Shown piece by piece: positions 6,751 to 8,578 of a stretch of DNA of 8,578 nucleotides. Numbering within the stretch: position 1 is the stretch's first letter; each line of letters opens with the position of its first letter. This DNA is from a bacterium (GTDB taxonomy: Bacteria; Desulfobacterota; Deferrisomatia; Deferrisomatales; BM512). A program made the translations under genes and the position numbers. The notes under the pieces are model-generated. The model had not been told where the DNA came from. It searched no databases and worked only from the letters and a program-made list of their open reading frames with translations. The stretch covers positions 1 to 8,578 of the forward strand of contig SRXB01000072.1 of NCBI GenBank assembly GCA_009724975.1, read 5' to 3'.

Positions 6751-6780
6751 AAAGGGGCGGGAGAAAATCCCGCCCCTTTT
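6751..6780 (+). terminator. Intrinsic terminator after the barrel gene, possibly bidirectional
   Basis: GGGGCGGGA (6754-6762) pairs perfectly with TCCCGCCCC (6768-6776) around a GAAAA loop, and flanking AAA/TTT extends the stem to 12 bp. A TTTT run (6777-6780) follows on the plus strand. On the minus strand the same stem is followed by only TTT, so it may also stop recD transcription, less efficiently. Confidence 0.88.
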
Positions 6781-6800
6781 CATTTGCCGGGGAAAATCCC

Positions 6801-8564
6801 CTAAAAAAGCGCGTCCTTCAGCCCCGAAGACCTCGCGGTGACCCGTTGCGCCCCCTGGGCAAAGAGCTCGGGGCTTGCCCAGAGGGAAACCTCTTCTTTC
6901 GCTCGGGTTACAGCGGTGTAAAGAAGTTCCCTCGTCACCATCTCGCCCGCCGAATCGGGCAAAACCAGCCAAACGCCTCTAAATTCAGACCCCTGGCTCT
7001 TGTGGACGGTCATCGCGTAAACGCTCTCAATATTGGCAAGCCTCGCGGGGCTAAAAGAGCGAACCCCTCCCCCAGTCTCGAACCAGACCCTCAGCTCCTT
7101 GCCGCCGCCGTGGTGGGCAACCCCCACATCGCCGTTCATCAGCCCCAGCGAATAGTCATTCACCGTAACCATCACCGGCCTGCCCGAATACCACTCCCTC
7201 CCCTCGGGAATCAGCCCCCTGCGGGCCAGCGCCCGCTCAATCGCCAGGTTCAGCGCCTCCACCCCGCGAGGCCCCTTCCTCACCGCGCAGAGCACGCGAA
7301 AGGAATTGAGCGCGGACAGGGCTTCCACGGGCGAAGAGGCCTCAAGAAGAAGTTCGTAACCGGCAAGGGCCTTTTCCGCCAACATTTCGCCGAACTCCCT
7401 TGACCCGCCGAAAAACCCGCCCAGAAGCCGGTAGGCCTCGTCGCACTCCCCGCCGGTCAAAATGGCCCTCGCGGCCCGACCGATAGCGCTGGCGGAACTA
7501 AACCTCCTGCTCTTTTCAAGGATTGTCACCGAATCGCGCAGGGGCGAAGAGGGCAAAGAGCAAAGGTTCACCTCGTCGCCCGCCGCCTCTTTGATGAACG
7601 AGGCCGCCTGAGGCGAGTAAGCGGCCGCCTCGGGAACGGAGGCGATGTCGCCCAAAAGCGCCCCAGCCTCCACCGAAGAGAGCTGGTCGCGATCGCCCGA
7701 CAAAATCACCCGGGCGTCCCTCCCCAAAGCCGCGAAAAGGTCGGCCATGAGGGTCAAATCCACCATCGAGGCTTCATCCACCACCACAACATCGTGCGGC
7801 AAGGGGTTATTCGCGTTAAAGCGAAACCTTTCGCCCTCTCGCCCCATCCCAAGGAGCCTGTGGATGGTGAAAACCTCCCTCGGGAGGCGCTCTTTTACCC
7901 ACTCCGGGCACTCAAGCGACTCCACGGCCCCCGAAAGAGCCTCCCCCAGCCTTCCGGCGGCCTTTCCGGTCGGGGCGCAGACCGCCATCTTGAGATTTTC
8001 GCCGTAAACCATCAGCAAAAGCGCCGCCGCGCGGGCGACGGTATAGGTTTTGCCCGTCCCCGGACCGCCAGAGATGACCGAAAACCTCCTGAGGGCCGAA
8101 TTAAGCGCCGCGACTCTCTGCAAATCGGGGCTGTCGGAGCTTTTGCCGAAAAGAGAGGCCAGCGCGGCTGAAAGTTCGCATTCCCTTCCGGCGGGAAAAT
8201 CGAAGAGTGCCTTGCGCGATATCTCGCCAGCCACAAAACTCTCCCGCCTGTGGTAGCCGTAGAGGTAAAGGCGACCGGCGCCGTCAATGACAAGCGGCCT
8301 GAAATCGCCGGGCCGCCCGACGACGGGGCTCTTTGAAAGCTCCTCCACCCATTCGGCGAAAGAAGGAAAAGCGCCGCCATTGGGCACAGGCGCTCCGGAA
8401 AGCGAGCGCAGGTCGGCGCAGACATCGCCCCTGACCACGCTTTGGGCCGCCGCCAGCGCGGCAAGGCGCAGATGCTCGCCGCCGCCCGGGTCTAGCCTCG
8501 CCAAAAGCCCCGCCAGCTTTTCGGGGAAGATGGCGTCGGAAGCAAAACCCCGCGCCGTCCTCAT
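6801..8564 (-). CDS. recD: RecD, alpha subunit of exodeoxyribonuclease V (RecBCD)
   Basis: RecD is the 5'-to-3' superfamily 1B helicase motor of RecBCD, which resects double-strand ends for recombination and degrades foreign linear DNA. After an N-terminal domain (about 1-110) the helicase motifs appear in order: Walker A GGPGTGKT (166-173), Ia APTGKAA (197-203), II DEAS (263-266), III SGDRDQLSSVEAG (289-301), IV around R353-R354, then VTVNDYSLGLMNGDVGV (466-482), MTVHKSQGSEF (518-528) and the motif VI region TAVTRAK (550-556). The length of 587 residues matches RecBCD-type RecD (E. coli 608) and not the longer stand-alone RecD2. GGGGAGGGGG precedes the ATG. The upstream frame is still open at the right edge, so an earlier start cannot be excluded. 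The ATG overlaps a TGA in another frame (ATGA, 8564-8561), consistent with an upstream gene, presumably recB, ending there. Confidence 0.93.
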   Translation of the reverse strand: MRTARGFASDAIFPEKLAGLLARLDPGGGEHLRLAALAAAQSVVRGDVCADLRSLSGAPVPNGGAFPSFAEWVEELSKSPVVGRPGDFRPLVIDGAGRLYLYGYHRRESFVAGEISRKALFDFPAGRECELSAALASLFGKSSDSPDLQRVAALNSALRRFSVISGGPGTGKTYTVARAAALLLMVYGENLKMAVCAPTGKAAGRLGEALSGAVESLECPEWVKERLPREVFTIHRLLGMGREGERFRFNANNPLPHDVVVVDEASMVDLTLMADLFAALGRDARVILSGDRDQLSSVEAGALLGDIASVPEAAAYSPQAASFIKEAAGDEVNLCSLPSSPLRDSVTILEKSRRFSSASAIGRAARAILTGGECDEAYRLLGGFFGGSREFGEMLAEKALAGYELLLEASSPVEALSALNSFRVLCAVRKGPRGVEALNLAIERALARRGLIPEGREWYSGRPVMVTVNDYSLGLMNGDVGVAHHGGGKELRVWFETGGGVRSFSPARLANIESVYAMTVHKSQGSEFRGVWLVLPDSAGEMVTRELLYTAVTRAKEEVSLWASPELFAQGAQRVTARSSGLKDALF

Positions 8565-8578
8565 GCCCCCTCCCCGCC

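Noticed and set aside
6789..6801. Second small hairpin GGGGA-AAA-TCCCC next to the recD stop
   Set aside because: The stem is only five base pairs, and no T-run follows on either strand, so it is unlikely to terminate transcription by itself; the neighbouring 12-bp stem is sufficient.
1..8578. Search for CRISPR arrays, tRNA genes, transposon ends, direct repeats and phage genes
   Set aside because: No regularly spaced repeats, cloverleaf-like segments, transposase motifs or long direct repeats were seen by eye. The non-coding gaps are 15, 130, 189, 18 and 77 bases, so no stretch over 300 bases lacks a gene.

Overview
The window is GC-rich, densely packed bacterial DNA. It comes from a diderm: it encodes a lipoprotein with a clear lipobox and an outer-membrane beta-barrel protein with a signal peptide. 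A full-length rubrerythrin, a PilB/GspE-type ATPase, a GAF-HD-GYP protein and a RecBCD-type RecD together suggest an anaerobic or microaerophilic deltaproteobacterium-like organism (Desulfobacterota or a relative). That placement is an inference from gene content and style; nothing here fixes the taxon. There is no rRNA, tRNA, CRISPR array, insertion sequence or phage gene.

Layout, left to right. (1) 1-2093, plus strand: the 3' part of a SprT-like zincin-type gene, already open at the left edge, then a GAF-HD-GYP protein whose ATG directly abuts the preceding stop codon. (2) 2109-3914, minus strand: a PilB/GspE-type ATPase, convergent with the HD-GYP gene across only 15 bases. (3) 3915-4044: a short AT-rich divergent spacer with a perfect 12-bp palindrome and weak promoter-like elements. 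(4) 4045-4623, plus: a rubrerythrin with its own strong intrinsic terminator. (5) 4731-6780, plus: a two-gene operon with a good promoter, an acidic lipoprotein carrying a calcium-loop-like motif, an OmpP1/FadL-like barrel, and a terminator. (6) 6801-8564, minus: recD, probably translated from a 4-base start-stop overlap with a gene lying beyond the right edge, presumably recB.

Functional links. The HD-GYP protein is a candidate c-di-GMP phosphodiesterase. The ATPase has two N-terminal repeats that match the MshEN c-di-GMP-binding pattern, so the convergent neighbours may act on the same second messenger. The lipoprotein and barrel probably work together in the outer membrane. The remaining genes look like ordinary housekeeping or stress genes. 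I see no obviously new multi-gene defence or mobile system. The least explained unit is the lipoprotein/barrel pair.
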